Shown here: in pieces, positions 61,626 to 64,000 of the stretch
How the letters are laid out: every line of letters starts with the position of its first letter
Position numbering within the stretch: the stretch's first letter is position 1
DNA from: Piper betle
Lineage: Eukaryota; Streptophyta; Magnoliopsida; Piperales; Piperaceae
Assembly (NCBI GenBank): GCA_033002965.1
Contig: JAURVB010012658.1
Span: 390,501-454,500 of the forward strand
Direction: 5' to 3'
Length of the DNA stretch: 64,000 nucleotides
The notes under the pieces: model-generated
The model's input: the letters and a program-made list of their open reading frames with translations, nothing else
What the model was told of the DNA's origin: nothing
The model's database searches: none
Program-made: the position numbers and the translations under genes

Positions 61626-62571
61626 CAGTGATGCACGAATCGGCCGATTCCGTGCGGAATCGGCCGATTTAAATCGGATCGGCGTCGCGCCGATCCAATT
61701 TCGGGGCCGACTCGGTCGGCCCCAAATCGGGTCTTGAATCGGCGGGTTTCGGCCGATTCCGAGCGATTTAACTCGGAATCGGAATCGGCCGATTTAAATC
61801 GGAATCGGTTTTATTGTAAAATTACCAAAATACCCTAGGTATAATTTTTATTAAATTATTTAAGCATGGGCAAAATGGTAATTTGGATTTAAAAACCTAA
61901 ATCAAACCCTCTCCCCCCGATTCCGCCGCCGAGTTCGCTCTGCCGCCCTCCGCCGCGCTTTCGCCGTCCGACCTCAGCTCCGTCCGACCACGCCACCGCC
62001 GCCCGATTCCGACCTCAGCTCCGCCCTTCGCCGCGATACCGCCGCAGACGCTGCGACCGCCGCCCGAACTCGGCTTCCGCCGTCCGACGCTTCCGCCGCG
62101 CTTCCGCCCGATTCCGCCGCGATTCGGCCGGCCGACGGTTCGTCCGACCGGGCTGCCGACATCCTCCGACATCGCCGCCGCGAGGCTCGCCGCCGACCGG
62201 GCCGCCGGCGGCGACGGGGGTAGAGAGGGGAGGGTGGCATTCTCGTAATTAAAAGTTGACTCGAGTCTAACCCGAGTAAAAAATAATAATTAATTCTAAA
62301 TAATTTAAAAAAATCTTAAAAAATATTTAAAAAATATCATAAACTATAATACACAGAATAATATCAAAATAACATCAATACCCAATTTTAATATATTTAT
62401 ATTGTAAATTGTCAAATTATTATATATGACCGATTAAATTAATTTGGACCGATTCAACTGAACCGATTCTTGGCCGATTCAGACCAATTCCGATTCCGAT
62501 TCCGATTCCATGGAAAACCGATTCCGATTCCGATTCCGATTCCGATTCCGATTCCGATTCATGCAACCATG
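61626..62571. mobile_element. hAT-like MITE, 946 bp, with GC-rich cargo and 8-bp target duplication
   Basis: Imperfect 18-bp terminal inverted repeats (CAGTGATGCACGAATCGG at 61626; the other end on the minus strand reads CATGGTTGCATGAATCGG), matching at 14 of 18 positions. The element is flanked by the 8-bp direct repeat CTTGAGAG at 61618-61625 and 62572-62579. Subterminal DNA is packed with AATCGG/CCGATT repeats, including a (CCGATT)n array at about 62488-62560. The centre (61915-62220) is extremely GC-rich with CCGCC/CGCCG runs and generates Arg/Ala/Gly/Pro-rich frames that I do not consider genes. No transposase. Confidence 0.82.
62489..62560. repeat. (CCGATT)n hexanucleotide array
   Basis: About ten near-perfect CCGATT units, interrupted by CCATGGAAAA, in the right subterminal part of the hAT-like MITE. 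Confidence 0.9.
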
Positions 62572-62884
62572 CTTGAGAGGAATATGTTGCTATGCAAAAA
62601 CAAGTGTTAAAAATGATAAAAAATGCAAATTATATTTCTTGGATTCTTCTTTCGAACTCGTAAAAAATTGGCGAAGGGGCTTATGAACCAACACAAACAT
62701 GATATGTCTGCTTGTGTTCGAGTCTGATAACCCATGCCCGCCTCCTCCTACAACGTGACTTCTGGAATTGGCAGCTCCACAAAATGAGGAGGAGATATGA
62801 AGAAAATAAAGATAAGAAGAGATTAGGAAGGGCTAGTGAGGATTTTAGAGGCTTGAAATGAAGAACCAAAAATGGTTGAAGGCT

Positions 62885-63760
62885 CCTATAAATACCTCAG
62901 TGGTTGAGAAGAGAAGGGGGGCTTGTTGCTGTGAAGTAGAAAAGAAAAGAGAAAAAGAAAGAAGCAGCAATAGAAATGAAGAAAAGGAAGAAAAGAGAAG
63001 GGGAGGAGTCCCTTGTCGGAGCAACACTTTCGGCAATCTCCAAGCGCACCAGATCAGATCCTGGAATGCTTTCAACACAACCTAACCTATAGCCACTGCA
63101 GGAGAAACCTGTCGTCACCAAAAAGCTTCAAGAAGTTATTGGTCGGAGCTATGAAGCGCCAACAACAACCATCTTTCTGGACTCCATCCAATCGATCCAA
63201 GCCATCTCCAGCCACACCAAAACCTTCACTAGATCCTCCTCACAGCTGGGAAAAGAACCTAGCTGAGATCCACCAATAGGAAAGCCACTGATCATCAAAA
63301 AAATTACCCAAAAGAGGCCTCCTCGGGAAAGTGTAGCGGCAGGAGGCCGTCATCTTTTCAGTCTCTGTCCAGCCAACTGAAGCCGCCTTAGGCCTTGCCA
63401 CGGCATCCAATTGATGTCCCTAGTCGTCGGTAACAACCCATGACACAGTCCCATTGTAGTTAGCTATCGTCGTCACCGAAAAATGGCAATAAAGTCCCAA
63501 CAAAGACCAGTTTTGGGAAAATTTCCAGCGCCATCACCGCCGACAGCCGCATGGGGAAAACTCCCTCATGTCCTTATCATCATTTCCATGTTCACAACAC
63601 GGGAAGGGAGTTGCCTCCCTTATAAAAAGAAAGGGAGCCTGTACAACAAAAACATAGAGGAAGCAAGGAGAAGAGAGAGGGGAAATGTAAAATTAGAAAG
63701 GTCCCGACTCCTGAAGTTGAGATCATATTAATTTCTCCCTTGTTACTCTTCTTCCCCACC
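62885..63760 (+). mobile_element. LTR-like block with core promoters (copy 2), related to 10540-11880
   Basis: A CCTATAAATACC box at about 62886 is followed by GGGGGGCTTGTTG and a purine-rich leader, matching 10554-10690. A second, similar TATA-plus-leader (CCTTATAAAAAGAAAGGGAG then CCTGTAC and a GAAGCAAGGAGAAG-rich leader) occurs about 735 bp later at 63618. This suggests an LTR-like unit followed by the start of another. No protein domain is recognisable; frames such as 62858-63085 are low-complexity. Exact termini are not resolved. Confidence 0.42.
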
Positions 63761-64000
63761 CTCTCTTATTGATTTTTTGTTTCTTCCCTCAGTATTCAAT
63801 TTTAACAAAAAGATAGACTTGAGTTTAAGTTTTAATCTTTTGTTGCTATCATTTTCTTTGAATTAATCATAATTTTTAAAACAAAAAAAGTACATGAACT
63901 ACAACGGTTGATTTTTCATGTTGACTTTATAAAAAAACAATTATGATATACAAACTTTCAAAACCATACTTTTTAGTCACAATGTAATACCCCAAAATAT
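63761..64000. other. AT-rich end of window
   Basis: No gene. The last bases (TGTAATACCCCAAAATAT from 63983) resemble the start of a long gypsy-type LTR, but the element, if any, lies outside the window. Confidence 0.3.

Noticed and set aside
61897..62240. Two Arg/Gly/Ala-rich minus frames in the GC-rich block
   Set aside because: Lie wholly inside the hAT-like MITE and follow from its CCGCC repeats; no domain.
1..64000. CRISPR arrays, bacterial operons, viral integration
   Set aside because: No regularly spaced short repeats with unique spacers, no prokaryotic gene layout and no viral gene apart from ordinary plant retroelement remnants.

Overview
The window is nuclear DNA from a flowering plant. 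The protein-coding genes are split by GT-AG introns and encode plant-specific families: a WUSCHEL-related homeobox protein, an R2R3-MYB of the MYB52/54/105/117 type and a plastid Rho-N protein. Intergenic DNA is AT-rich, carries many (TA)n tracts and is full of decayed plant LINEs, LTR elements and hAT-type MITEs. The species cannot be fixed from sequence alone.

Layout. 24-1904 (+): the 3' end of an ELMO/CED-12 domain gene, cut by the window start. 4131-6258 (-): a complete three-exon R2R3-MYB, convergent with ELMO. 6.3-18.4 kb: no gene recognised, but several dispersed or duplicated repeats (10.2/12.8 kb, 12.4/14.1 kb, 14.6/34.7 kb) and an LTR-like block at 10.5-11.9 kb. 18636-20134 (-): a two-exon RHON1/BP-73-like plastid protein. 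20.4-22.0 kb (-): a LINE remnant just upstream of it. 22.7-25.4 kb: a head-to-tail tandem pair of a 1.35 kb unit. 27.7-30.5 kb: a probable solo LTR. 36334-38584 (+): a three-exon WOX11/12-type homeobox gene. 41393-57931 (-): a 16-exon gene for the beta subunit of ER glucosidase II, with introns inflated by copia-like LTR pieces, L1 and RTE LINE fragments and a hAT MITE. 58.7-64 kb: a broken Ty3/gypsy-like gag region, a second hAT-like MITE with GC-rich cargo, and an LTR-like block related to the one at 10.5 kb.

The five genes have unrelated jobs and do not form a pathway cluster: ELMO (small-GTPase regulation), MYB and WOX (developmental transcription factors), RHON1 (plastid RNA metabolism) and glucosidase II beta (ER glycoprotein quality control). 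I found no obvious novel multi-gene system. The points most worth checking are in two genes. In the glucosidase gene an 81-nt exon is tandemly duplicated in frame, and an apparent 1-nt deletion lies in a T run at the start of the MRH domain. In the RHON1-like gene a strong-context upstream ATG opens a 26-codon ORF that overlaps the main start codon.

Exon boundaries were worked out by hand from splice signals, reading-frame phase and recalled family conservation. No alignment or database search was run.
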